DNA of 64,000 nt, from NCBI GenBank assembly GCA_006937955.1, contig SSNP01000025.1:5026860-5090859 (forward strand), given 5' to 3'. This DNA is from Pachypanchax playfairii. Its lineage: Eukaryota; Chordata; Actinopteri; Cyprinodontiformes; Aplocheilidae. Below are positions 1-12,600 of this stretch, in pieces. Below the pieces are notes generated by a model. It did no database searches and was not told the origin of the DNA. It saw only the letters and a program-made list of their open reading frames with translations. The translations under genes were made by a program, and so were the position numbers. Position 1 is the stretch's first letter. Each line of letters starts with the position of its first letter.

Positions 1-495
1 GGGGAGGGGGGTCTGCGGCGGCGGCGGGGGAACGTTACGACAGTGAGCTTTCACAGGGGACCAGTAGGGGGAGATCGAGAGCAAAACTTACTTAGTTCTG
101 CTTTAAAATCATTCTGTATTTGAGATTTTAAAAACACAGTCCTTATTAAATTGATAAGAAACAGTCTGTATTTTAAAGATAAAAACATTAAATTAAACTT
201 GTAAGCAGAAGTAAACCCTCCCTCTCTGTTCCTTAGGCTCAACATCTCTGCTAGCTGTTTGACCTACAACCAATAAGAAGTGAACCCGCTAGCTGATAAA
301 ACAAACAGCAACAATATTCATTATAAACTGCAGCTTTAACAGGAACCACCTCTTCTGTTTCTTCAACCTGGTTAATTTATACCCAAACGAGGAGGACGTT
401 TATCTGACCCTGTTCAGCATCCACCAATCATCAAGCAGGCTCACCTTTCAGGTCACTAATTCATCCAAAATGCACCTTTAATGCAAACTGCTCAC
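1..495 (-). other. ptpn11 intron 9 (partial)
   Basis: Intron downstream of exon 9. The first 40 bases are G-rich with a short GCG run. The next stretch, to about 90, looks like a dispersed sequence but I cannot name it. No exon with the expected WPD-region motifs was found. Confidence 0.6.
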
Positions 496-651
496 CCTTC
501 CTCGCTCCATCTCCTTGGTGGTCATGACGATGACGTGTGCATTCTCCTGATACACCATCTTCCAGAAGTCTATCACTGTATTCTGGAGACATCCCTGTGT
601 GGCGATGAAGACTTTGCTCTTCTCATCATGGCGCCCATCCTCATAAATATT
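496..651 (-). CDS. ptpn11: ptpn11 exon 9, PTP domain
   Basis: 156 nt, phase 0, between CCTTACAG and GTGAGC. It opens with a diverged, shortened loop, NIYEDGRHDEKSKVF, followed by the conserved IATQGCLQNTVIDFWKMVYQ and VIVMTTKEMERGR. The next exon (KYWP..., WPD loop) is not in the window. Confidence 0.94.
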
Positions 652-3600
652 CTGTAAGGTTGGATAACATAAACAATTAGGCAATAAATATAATACTTTG
701 AGAATAATTTGAGGACATATCAACATTGGAAAACATCTAGAGTTCTAGTTCTTACTAGATGTGCAATTTTGAAATTAGACTCACTTTGATATAATTAGCA
801 TTGATGTAGTCGGAACCAGGAACATCTGGATCTGCGTCTTTGATTACAACTCGAGTTGTATCAACTAAAAACATAAAGATAAAGATATTAATACAGGATG
901 ATGAAGTAAACAGTTTCCTGAGCAGGTTATCAAAGTGTAATCATTCTGCTCCACTCAGGCTTCTATGGTGTCTTTATTCTGTTAGTGTCATTCTTTCCAC
1001 AGGAAGTTGGAGACAGGAAACGTCAGGTTGCTGCGTGACTCACAGGGGAGGATATTCTTGTATCTGTTTTTACTCTTGTTTTCTGGCTTCTGGCCTTCTT
1101 TCCGGGGATACAGCAGTTTGCACTCCTGTTGTTGAAGTACCTTATAGATAAAAGAAAAAAAACAAATAAATACAACTTTTTAAAATAAAAGTTAAAAGAA
1201 TAAAATACGGACAATTCCATATACAATTTATGGAACTGCATTACTCTGGGTAACATTTGCTCTGATATAATGTAATGGACCTTTGTTACAGCAGAGGTCA
1301 CCCTGGAGTTCAGTTACAGCAAACTACAGTCATGACAATGTGGAACATTTAACTGTACAGCTGCAGCCAGTTAAAAACAGAGTTTTACATCAATATCAGT
1401 TATGCAACTTTATTTTAGTAAAATACAAAAAGTATTAATATACACATTATTGTACAAATTTTTCATTGTATTTACAATATTTAGCTGATTGGGTCCAAAC
1501 TTGTATTACAAAATGAAAAGAGAAAAAACAAAAGTATAACAGTAAAATGAAAACATTTGTATTTTTAAACCCCAAATTAAAGACTTAAATATAACAATGT
1601 ATGTTTGTTGAAAGCGTTACAAAAACTAATGTTCTTCATTATTACCTACTTGGTGTTTCAGGATGATATGATTTAGTTTTGATCATGTGATTTAAATCAT
1701 CTGGCTCTCAGCTTGACCTTATTTAGGATAATGACTGGTGGTACATTAACTCTGTTAACTCCATGTTCTAGAAATGAATTGAGATTAAAAGGCTTCTCTG
1801 TACTTTACATACCTCAAATTCTTCCCAGAATCCTTGTTTGGGTTTTTCAGAGTTGTCTGCTACTTTGTTAAGTTCTCGTACCCGGTTTTCAATGTTGGCA
1901 GCGTTTATCCTCGTGGCGTTAAAAGGCTGCCGCAAAAAAAGTAAGTTAGAGCAGCAAAGAGAACAAAACATGCAGAAAGACGTGTTTTTCACAAGATTTA
2001 AACTTGATTGTAACAATTATTATAATCATGTTTCTGTTTGTTTTATCATTTCAAACCTGTTTGAGGTGCACTACGATGCCACTCTTCTCCACCATGGGGT
2101 TCTTCTTGTAATGATCTACCAGGTCGGCCAAGGTGTCAAACCGCTCACCACCTCCTACGTCATACTTGCCATCCTTCTGAAGACAAACAGTGATGAAATA
2201 AATTACAGCAGCTGGTCAGTGGAGTTCCTTCAACAGGAAATATTTATATACATTCAACTGTAAGCTCAGCAATCCTCAAAATCCTTCTTAATTTGATTAG
2301 ATATTTATTGTAAAACTACCTTTATTAAGTTATCTCACCTGACAACGGATCATTACGTGGGTAACTTTAGTCTTGCGGTCCACGTTGTCATGTTTCTCTT
2401 CATTCGTGAGAACAGAAAGGACAAAGTCTCCTGGCTGACTCTGGCTCTCTCGTACCAGAAAGCTGCCAACTTTGCCTTTTTCTGTCAGCAGTTTTTCAGC
2501 ATCTTTCCCTGAGAGGTGTCCGTGGTACCACCTGGAGACGAGGAAGAGAACACGACATTAACATGAAAACAGGAACAAAATATAAATGAGACTGTTTTCA
2601 TCTAAATATAAAAAACAGGTTGCAAACAAACATTTTTTACCACGTATTAAGACGACATACAACTAGAAAAACTTTTTATACCATAAATAGTTTTGTTTTT
2701 ATAATTTGCATCATAATCATTATATCAGTTTGAAGCATTAAAAACAGGCAAATTTTAAAATTTAGATAATCAAAGAAGCTTTATGGATTCAATAAATATA
2801 CATTTTTAAATGAGTCTCAGATATTTTAACATCAAATTTAAACTGCTTCGTGCTTTTATGACCTGTATTACAAGAGGATACAGACTTCTTAATTAGTAAA
2901 TTAGTAGAGTCTAAATCAGCTGTTTCTGAAGATCACAATGAAAGTAAATAAAACTACCAAACAGTCAACATCAGTTTATTTTTTTCTCCGAGTCCCGATT
3001 ACCAGAAGACAAATGAAGCAGACATGTTAGATGGGAAGAGGGGGAGAACTCAAAATGTTTCCTTTAATTTTGCGGTTCAACATATTTCGATTCTATATGT
3101 GAACTGTGACTCCTACTCAAAAAACTATAGTGCTGCAGCCTCACACTTTTACTGATTTTAAGATGAAATACTTGCATGTGTGCGTATTATTTCCTGTGTG
3201 ATGAGCAAGAACACAAAGGAAGCGTTAAGAAGATATGTACGCAGAATGGAAAAACCACAGAAACCAAAACCAGAGATCAGAAGTTCTTCTTAGACCTATA
3301 TAGAATCTAAGACACACGCTTGGGCCTGCAGATGTGTAGAAATGGAGAGTTTATATAAACCTCTCAGAGAAAGATTAGGTTATTGTTGCAGCTCATGATA
3401 AAAATGAGAATAATTTTCCTTCTGCACGAAGCGTTTTTGGGAGTTCGTACATGCATCAGATGCTCTAAAGGAGGTGGCTAGCTGAGATGAAGTGGATATC
3501 TGCATCCAGCCAACGTATACAATCTAAAGTGTAATTATGTGTATGTTTACAAAAAAATAAACAAAAACAACACCATTGAATACTTAGCTTGTTCAAACAT

Positions 3601-6600
3601 TCATCAGGGAATAAGCTGTTGTTTATGCTTGTGGATGTGAGGTGCATGTGAAGTTCATGCGTGGGAGTTTGTGTGTGTTCTCGTAATGGTCTTTTTAGTC
3701 TGTATGTATAAATATATAAGTGCATGAGTACATAATTAATGAGTTAATGGGGAAGTCTTACCTACTGCCAGTCCACCGAGCACTTTACTAAGTGATGGTG
3801 TGGGCGTGGGCTGGTAATTCAATATTATTGTTATACTGTTAGGTCTTAGTGGAACTACAGTGTGACAGCAGCATCACAACATGACTTCAGTTTGAGTTCA
3901 GTCTTCAACAGCAACCAGCTTGTGATGTTTTCAGTGAAAATGAAGTGAAAGTACCATAAAAACCAGCTGTGAGGAGAACAAAACATTTCGAAATACATCT
4001 GATGTTTCTTGCTATTGAATTGTCTCTGTTACAGTGATGATTAGATCTAATAAGAGTTTGGTTGTGGTTGGACAGAGTCTTTCTGGATGGTACTTCCAGG
4101 GTTACTTCTGCTGGAGGAACTCTGAGTTTGAAGATCTCAGTCTGAAGTTCTCTGATCACCGACAGCACTGGTATTTTAACTTTCCACAACTCTTATACTT
4201 AATATTTCTTACTTTCCTTTGTTTTCCTTGTGTAGTTTGTCTGCCAGCAAGTGTCTGGTTGGTGAGCCACCTGCTTCTCAGTCTGGATCAGGATTTTAGG
4301 CCTGTTCTTGCAGGTTTAGCCTCTATTGGCTTTGATACCATAATTCCCATCACTTGGTTATGGAGTTCCATGTACTCTGTACCTGTCTCACATGCATTCA
4401 GACATCTTGTCTTCATATCAGTAGCTTCTATCTTCTCCTGATATCTGACAGGCCGAACATGTTGATGGTATGTTGATTGGAAGCCTCCATGGTCTTAACG
4501 GGACCTCAAGGTATTTATAGTTGTCCTGACCATTTGCAGTGTTGCTTTCTAGGAAGATCGACTCCTTCAGCTGAAGTCTGAATGACATTCCAGTGTCTTT
4601 GCGATGAGGTGGAACAGTAAATCAATGTCTCGCTCACTTTTGGCAGGCTGATGAGACACATGTTGACAAAGTGGCTGCTCCATTTTGGAACAAGTATCCC
4701 ATGATCCTCTTTGTAATGATCTAGTTTTATGATTCTACATATTATATTTTACAGTTATTAAAAAAACGTATTGTTCGTGTACAGTGTGATCCGCCTTGCT
4801 GAATAGAAGGAAAAACTAAATCTGGTCAACTTTTTAACATAATAACAACCTTGTTAAGGATTTAATATGATGGACATGCTTATATGACATAAAATAAACA
4901 TGCAGAAAGAAGATAACCATAAATAAAACAAGTTTAATTGTCCAAATCAAACAAGAACATTCTACTTTGATCAGGGTTTAGTTCTCTGCATGATGAAAAA
5001 GCTTTGCACAGAGAAATTAAAGCAACAGAAAATCTATTTTAGTTGAGGTTTTCTGGTGGTTTAGCTGCTTCATATTGGTTAAGGCTGATTTTTTTACACG
5101 TACTGCAGTACTTTTAGTGCAGGTTAAACTTTACCTCTCAGACGTTGGATCCTTGCAGTTGAGTGGATACTTGAGCTCGATGACATGGCCATTCCTCTCA
5201 CGCAGGAGATCCTGTTGTTCAGTGTAATACTGCACCAGCTCGGCTAGCGTGGCGAACTTCTCACCTCCGTACAGGTCATAGTAGTCTCCAGAGTTCTGGA
5301 TTTTAATGTGGGTCACCTCATTGTTACGCCTAAGAGTGGACAAAAGATCAACTAAAACTCAGAGTTTCAAGTTTTTAGAAACAACATTTGATTTGCTCAA
5401 AAGAAGCAACTTTTTTGGGAAAATATTTAATTTTCTGTGTGTTTTACCCTGCGGCTGCTTGTGTGCTGAACACACAAACAACCACCCACGTAAAAGCCCA
5501 TAGAGTTTATGCTCACACACACACAAACAAAAAAAAAAATCAAGACTTCGCCCACACACACTGAGCACAAATGCTCATACACTATAAAAACTTATCAAGA
5601 AATCATCTCTCAGTTTAAGACTTTGTACCCGTGTGTTCAACAACTGACTTCCTCTGTTATTCACCAGTGTTTCTGACAAAATACAATCCCCACAATGATG
5701 GACATAGTTGGTATAAATAAACATGGAGAATGACAGAACTTTGAAGTTATGTTGTAAAGAAGTAACTACTCCGATCTGCAGAACATAAATTAGAAATAAC
5801 AAAAAAGCAAGAAAGATTTAGAGGGAAAAGAAGCAGGAAGATTATATTTTTGTTTAACTTTCATAAGCACAAACCCTTTCAGTGTGGGATTATCTTTTCT
5901 TTCAAAAAATCTGACAATTTTCAACTTTGTATTTGAACAAAACCTGAACTGTGATTGCTGCCTGCTGCAAGAGTGAAACTGATAAGCCCTAAAACTGAGA
6001 CCAATTTGCATATTCAAAATTCTGTTTGGGTTGAATAGGAACCTCCACATGTACTTTCACCTACACTGTTCTAATCCAGACGATATTTGCCTGGAAACAA
6101 CAAAAAGATCTACTCAGCAGCTGAAATGGTTCAACAGATTTACTTTCTCCATCTTCAGTGACAGATTTCTGTAGATGTGACGACACTGAACCAGATTCGG
6201 GGATCACGGGGGAGGGAGCAGGCAGCTTTCTTTCTAACTGATTATCAGCTAATGGTGATATCAAATGACACCAATCCTGTTTCCCTTCATCAGTTTTCTC
6301 CTTGTTGTGATAAATTTCACTTTCCTTTTTTCTTTCTCTCTCCTACTCAACATACTATAAATTCACGCCTCCACATTTATTTGTCCCATAATCCATCTCA
6401 CCCTCGCATGCTGTTCATTTCTCCCAGTATTTCATGGTAATTGCTTTATGGCTCTATTAGTGGTAGTTGGACGGCTGCCACACAGGTCTACGGCCCTGTT
6501 ACAGCCCCCCCCTAAGCACTCAGACCAAAGCCCACCTTTTCCTATAGAGTTTAACACCATTAACTGAGGAATGAGGCAAACACATCCTATTAGATTTTCA

Positions 6601-9600
6601 TCCTCTTTCCAGCTCTCCCTGTTTGACACACTGAGAACCTTTATGGATTTATTGCAATTTGAGATTCAGGAAGGCCAGACCAAGATCACTACTGCTTAAC
6701 TCTGAATTGTGCTTCTATTTCCCAAAGCAGGAGAGATTACCTAAAACTTATAACAGGTTTTGTGAAAAACAAAAACAAACAAATGTCACTCTGACTTTGT
6801 GGCATCACATACCAGTATAAAAACATGAAAGTATTCTGAGATGGAGCTCTGATCGCACGAGGGGAGCTCACTGCAGAGGTTAGGTGCTAAGCATGAAGAA
6901 AGGCTGCTGGCTGTTGTTACAAGGCCGGAAAGATATCCAGGAAGTAGCTAGTTTTCCCTGCTGTAGACGTAAACGCAGGATGTATCTGTCAGGCTGTCAG
7001 ATGAAAGCCTGGGCGTCACGATTACCGATAAGAAGGAGGAAGAGATGGGCTGCAGCTAAAAGGGGGAGGGTTCATATTTTTCTCAGAGTTTAGGCTCACT
7101 CAGGAAGTGCTCTTCTTTCATGGCCATTTCAGAGTTAATACAGTGATCCTGTTGGTGCATTGAGTAAAGTTAGACTGAGAACTTCAGGCTTGAGAAAGTC
7201 AGAGCAGTTGGTTCATTAGTGGGTGATTCCCTCTGATTGGGCATGTTGCGGCATTTCCACTTCACTCTGAGCTAAATATAAAATTATTTTAACTTCAGCG
7301 CAGAAGGAATGAATGAATTAAACACTTGAATTTGAACTAAGCTCAGTACAAGGCTGAACAAATTCACTCCAAGGAACGAGGAGTTTGGAAGAGGAGTGCA
7401 GCTCCCATCACTCCCTCAAGGCAGCAGAAGCTTCCAGTACAAGCTGGATCTTAAATGAACCAGTGACATTAAACACAACAGAAGTGTGCAGCTTCTGAGT
7501 GGACGTCCTTTATACAAAGACTCTCTTGTTTGTATGCAATTTTAATGTCACCCATGCTGAACAATCACTGTGTTCCTCATGTTAACAAGAATCAGATATG
7601 ATCCAAGCTGGAAGCACTGAATCACCCTGAACGCCATGTTGGTCTCTTTACACCAGCCAGCATGTTCATACTTACTGGAAACCGTCTTTGGTTGTTCTTC
7701 TTAATAGTTTATCTACCTAAAGCTAAAATTGGATTTTCTCAATATTTAGATGCCATTTAATCTTGTTTATAAGACTCAAGTCTATCTCTGAAGACAGTAA
7801 TATAATCAATGCAGGAAGTTTACTGGTTGAGAATAAACAATTATGGTACAGGTTACACATGACAAAGTTTGGTTGTCAAGCAAACTGGATTAAAGACTTC
7901 CCAAGCATGTTTATCACTTCCTCTCATCATAAACAACATCTGAGTGCACGAATCGTTCCTGTTTGAAACAGAAACGTAAATAATTCTAGTAACGAGAAAT
8001 AATTTTCAAGGATTTGACATGTTATGATTTAAACCAACATCATCGTTTTTCGTTTGTTACAAATATTGTTCTGCTTTTATGGATGGGCAGGAAGACATTT
8101 TTTGTTTAAAATTTGTGCTCTCAACAATTTGGATTTACTGATAACACGAGCATTGATTTATTTTTGATGGACAAATAAATTCCATCAAGAAGCAAAAAAC
8201 TGATAGAAAGACAAATGGACAGGATCAGTCCATCTATTGCAAAATACTAAAATTAAATCTTCAGACAAAAACCACTGTTGCAAAATTAAAGAAGTGAGGA
8301 AATAACATATACATATCCCCATCTCGCCTGACACATAGATACAACAGCTAAACTCTCTTTAAAAAAGAAGAAATAAAGTAACTCTTTATTCATGAGCATA
8401 AATACTGTGACAGAGGTTTCAAATAGATAAATGATTAAATTAAATTGGTTCATACAGCGCTGCTGACCATAAAACAGGTTTATTAAATACCTGAAAGCAC
8501 AAGCAGAACATATTTTCACAATGACAGCTCACAGCATGTGAGGAAACACTGAGACTGAATAAATCTAATTATTGACGGAGCAGACAAAAGATCCAGCAAC
8601 ACCAGAGAATATTTCTTAAAATTACCTGAAAATATCAGAAAGCAGAATAAAAACCAAACAAACAAAAAACTACCACAGTTTGATCTGTTGGTTGATAAAG
8701 GATTTATAATAAAGCTAATTTAATTTAATTCAATTCAATCATACTTTATCAATCACCAAAGGGAAATTAGATAAAGTTTTGTTTATTATTATTATTATTG
8801 GATGTAATTAGCAGAGCTCCATCCATGTAAATAGTCAATCTTCAACAGTTTAGGGTAATAAAAACATGATAAAACATGAGGATAGTAATAAGAAGTGGAT
8901 TCAGATTAAATAGGTGCAGTTATAGCATTTACAGACAGACACAATAAAGATAATAATGATGAGAACAATGAGATTCTTTCACTCTTCTGAGTAAATCTAA
9001 ATATAACCTGACTACAGTGGAAACATCAGCTGTAAACGCAGGCCAATATTATATAACACAAAGGCAGGGAGTGAATCCATTCACTCTCTGTGGTCATTTG
9101 CTCTGCAGAATTCTCTTTCAACACTAACTTTAAATTCCGCTTTCAGCTCTTTGAAGTGTATAAAGAGCATGAAAAATGATGGCAAAGACTCACTCAGACA
9201 GCTTTCCTTCCAGAACAGAGAAGAACTTGTGTTTCAATCGGGGCCAAACTTTTTGTGCTTCCAACTTTTTTCCCCCTCTCTGAGTGTTTTGAGAACCTGA
9301 ATTGATTATAATTTCAAAAATCTTTCATTAGCATTTCAGACTTAGAAGCAACGGCTCTGTCTGAACCCAACCTTTCTGGGTTAACCTTGTGGATCCGAGG
9401 AGAGGGAAGGGAATGCAGATCAGACGAGATACTCAGAAAAAACAACCAATTCCCTTTCAGCATTCATTTATATCTGAATATTCACTGTCACGCAGTCATA
9501 CAGCATCAAGTTTACTTTCAGTCTAAAAATAAAAATGTAAACAATATATATTTATTTAGAAAGCCATTAAAGCCTGACGCTGCTACAGATTGTGGTAAAA

Positions 9601-12600
9601 ATAGATGAGATATCATTTGGCACATAGAAAGACAGAGAAGATATCTGACAGTGATTAATTGGGAAATTAACCTTAATAATAAAAATATATTTTATAACTT
9701 TATAAACACATTTTCTTTAACCTTTTTTGAGAAAACATCTCTGTTGACAGGAAGCAGAAATTCCAACAAAAGCCCTGAAAGATCTGCGTCAGGCCAGTAG
9801 GTGGTACTGACATCGACAATCTCTTTAGAACGTGACTCAGCTAGAAACAAATTAATTCTTACAAAACAAGTGGAACGTTAATTTTTGATTCTGTTNTATT
9901 ATTTCCTCGTGAGTAAAGTTTAATATAGAGAAACTCTGATCAAATCGAGCTTCATTGCTGTTGTGTCCAAAGCCCGAGCAGGTCTTCAACATCACTGTTC
10001 TGGTTTCCTCCTCCATCCCTTGCTCACACTCAGCCTACGCCTGATTGTGTCAGCTGCAGTCACAGGGAAACAAATATGTCTGGGCTTTCGTCCAGGCGCT
10101 TGGCCCACTGATGCATCTCTTAAAAGCTTCCGTCTCTTAGGAGAAGCAACTCTTCAAACCATCTCTTCTTCTATCTCACTGTGTTTCCTGCCCACAGTAT
10201 GTAGAACTGAGTCTTTTCACCAGAGCATTCACAACACACGTCGTTAAAATCATAAAGGCTTAAACCACAAGTAACAAAAACCATTTTACACTCAGCGTTG
10301 CTTGTTTGACTCACTGCACCCTGCTGACCAATAAAAATGGCTTTTTTTTCTATCCTAAGGAAACAAGTCACACGTTTCAAATATGTGTTATGAAATATTT
10401 TCCTAGAAACACTGAACACAACAGAACTTTTGTGTTAATGTCATCAGTTCCACACTCCAGCTGACCCACTGAGACAGTATTAAATAATCCAGGGTTTTAA
10501 CGGAGGTTAGATGTTCCACTTATCTCCAACCTGCAAAGCAAATTCAGACTCAAAACAGTTCAGATCAAGTGTTGAGGATTTATTTAAGGATTGTTTGAAG
10601 TTTGGGTTTCTATCATAATATTCTAACATCTGAAACAAGGCAGTAGAAGATGTTTGAGTTTGACCAGGCAGAAATATAAAGTTAATATATAAGAGAAAAG
10701 CTAAAGTAATAGTTTGCTGATTTTACCTGACGGAGAGGGTAAAATCCCCAGGATTGCTTTTGCTCGGTCGGGCCAGGAAACTGCCGTGAACTCCCCGGGT
10801 CAACAGGAGCTGCTCTGCCTCGATTCCGGTGACGTTCGGGTGGAACCACCTGAAAATTAGTAAACAGCACAAGCAGTTTAAAAAAGTTTACTTCAGTCAG
10901 ATGTGTCACAAAGGTGCAGTTAGCTATTTACAACAGTCCTGATGTTTCTATTTCTACTTGGACCTCTAATCAATCAGGAAGTTACAACTAAAAAACATCT
11001 GGACTGAGACAGAGCGGAGCACAAAACAAACACATCTGTGGAAAAACTTCACAAATCTATTGATTTAAAAATCTGTAAAGATCAATTATTTAATAAAACA
11101 GTAATTTGAAGTGTTCAATTCCTAAAGTCTATTAGAAACCTAAAAGTTATTTTTTATTCGGTTTTACTCAAAAGCTCTAACTATAAAGAGAAAAACTCTA
11201 ATTAAATAAACAATACTGAGATTTTTTTTTTAAGTGCGAACTATTTTAGAATTGGATAAACTGCACAAATACACATTGAATGAAAGAGTGAAGATGCTGA
11301 TAAATGAAGAAGTTCATATTAGTTTTATTTCTAAAGTAAACACAAGTTGTACTGTAGTAGTGTACGTGAAAGAGTGAGACTTTACAGTTTAAACCTGTTA
11401 TTGTTCAAGTTTACAACCAGACAGACAAACACAATAAAACATGCAATACACGGATCTTGTATCTTTGTTGAGAAACTTGTTTCAAAGTCACTTTTTTATC
11501 AGGCTGTTAACATGAACATGTAACATATAACTGAAGTGTGAGACGGAAATAATCTGCACTAAAAAAAAGTTGTGGGATTAAAAATAAACCTCAGTGCTAA
11601 ATAATTATTTAAAATCCTGAATCAGAGTATCAGTGCATTTTGTTATTTGTATTAGGAACATATTCTTCCTTGATGAATGTCTTTTTTTCTGTTAGAAAGG
11701 GAAGTTCAACTTCATATAGCGAAAAGAAAAGCCTTTACTTCCTCTGCTCGTAAACACTGTTGGCAAATATTTATCACACTCACTTCCCAGGGTGATTGAC
11801 CCATTAGTTAGACATAAACCACGTGCAGGTGCACTCTGGCACTCAACATTAACATGTTGTTGTCTTGAGTAAAATTTCTGTTTAATACATGAGGCAGGAA
11901 ATTGCTCTTGAAGAGGCAGCGATTTCCATCCGAGTGAATGTCTGTGCGTCAGTTGTTTGGATTTAGAGCTCATGTTTAAACAGGGATCACTGGGTTAAAC
12001 CCCCTAACTACTGTGTTCCATTGCAGGCTAATCCAACACACCATTAGCCATCAGGGGCCCCATTTCTATGTCAAAGTCAGGAGTGTTGACAAATCAAAAT
12101 GGCAAAGTAAAAGAACCCCTTTCTTTTAGGTGAATTCGAAATGTATAAAATAAGTCCAGTAACAACAACTTGCATAAAAAAACATATAAAAGTTGTAAAA
12201 ATGTCAGAGACAAATGGGTTAAAGAACAAATGCTTCACAAAATTAATGTTTTACAGTGTGGTTTTCAAACTTTAATGCATAAATACTACTAGGTCTCACA
12301 GGGTGTATTTAGGTGTCATTATGTAAATGCACCCTGGTCATCGACCCTCAAACTCATTCCATTCAGCACTTGAAATATTCCACTTTATACAGTCTGATGC
12401 AGGAATTAGACATATCCCAGCTCAGCAAGGTTTAACGATAATAGCTGAGCTATAAATTATGAATATGACTACAACAGATCTGTAGTTAGTTAGATAAACT
12501 TTTCTTTTGACACTTATTAACATGATATTTCTCTTAGACAGTTTTTCTTCCATGTAAAATCTTTCTATCTATCTAGAATAACATGATAACATGCTCCTTA

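Noticed and set aside
1..90. G-rich and exon-like sequence at the left edge
   Set aside because: No match to the expected next SHP-2 exon; possibly a dispersed fish repeat, but I could not identify it.
4034..4441. 135-codon plus-strand ORF in ptpn11 intron 3
   Set aside because: Its 3' part runs antisense through a LINE fragment; the 5' part has exon-like composition but no start or donor context that convinced me.
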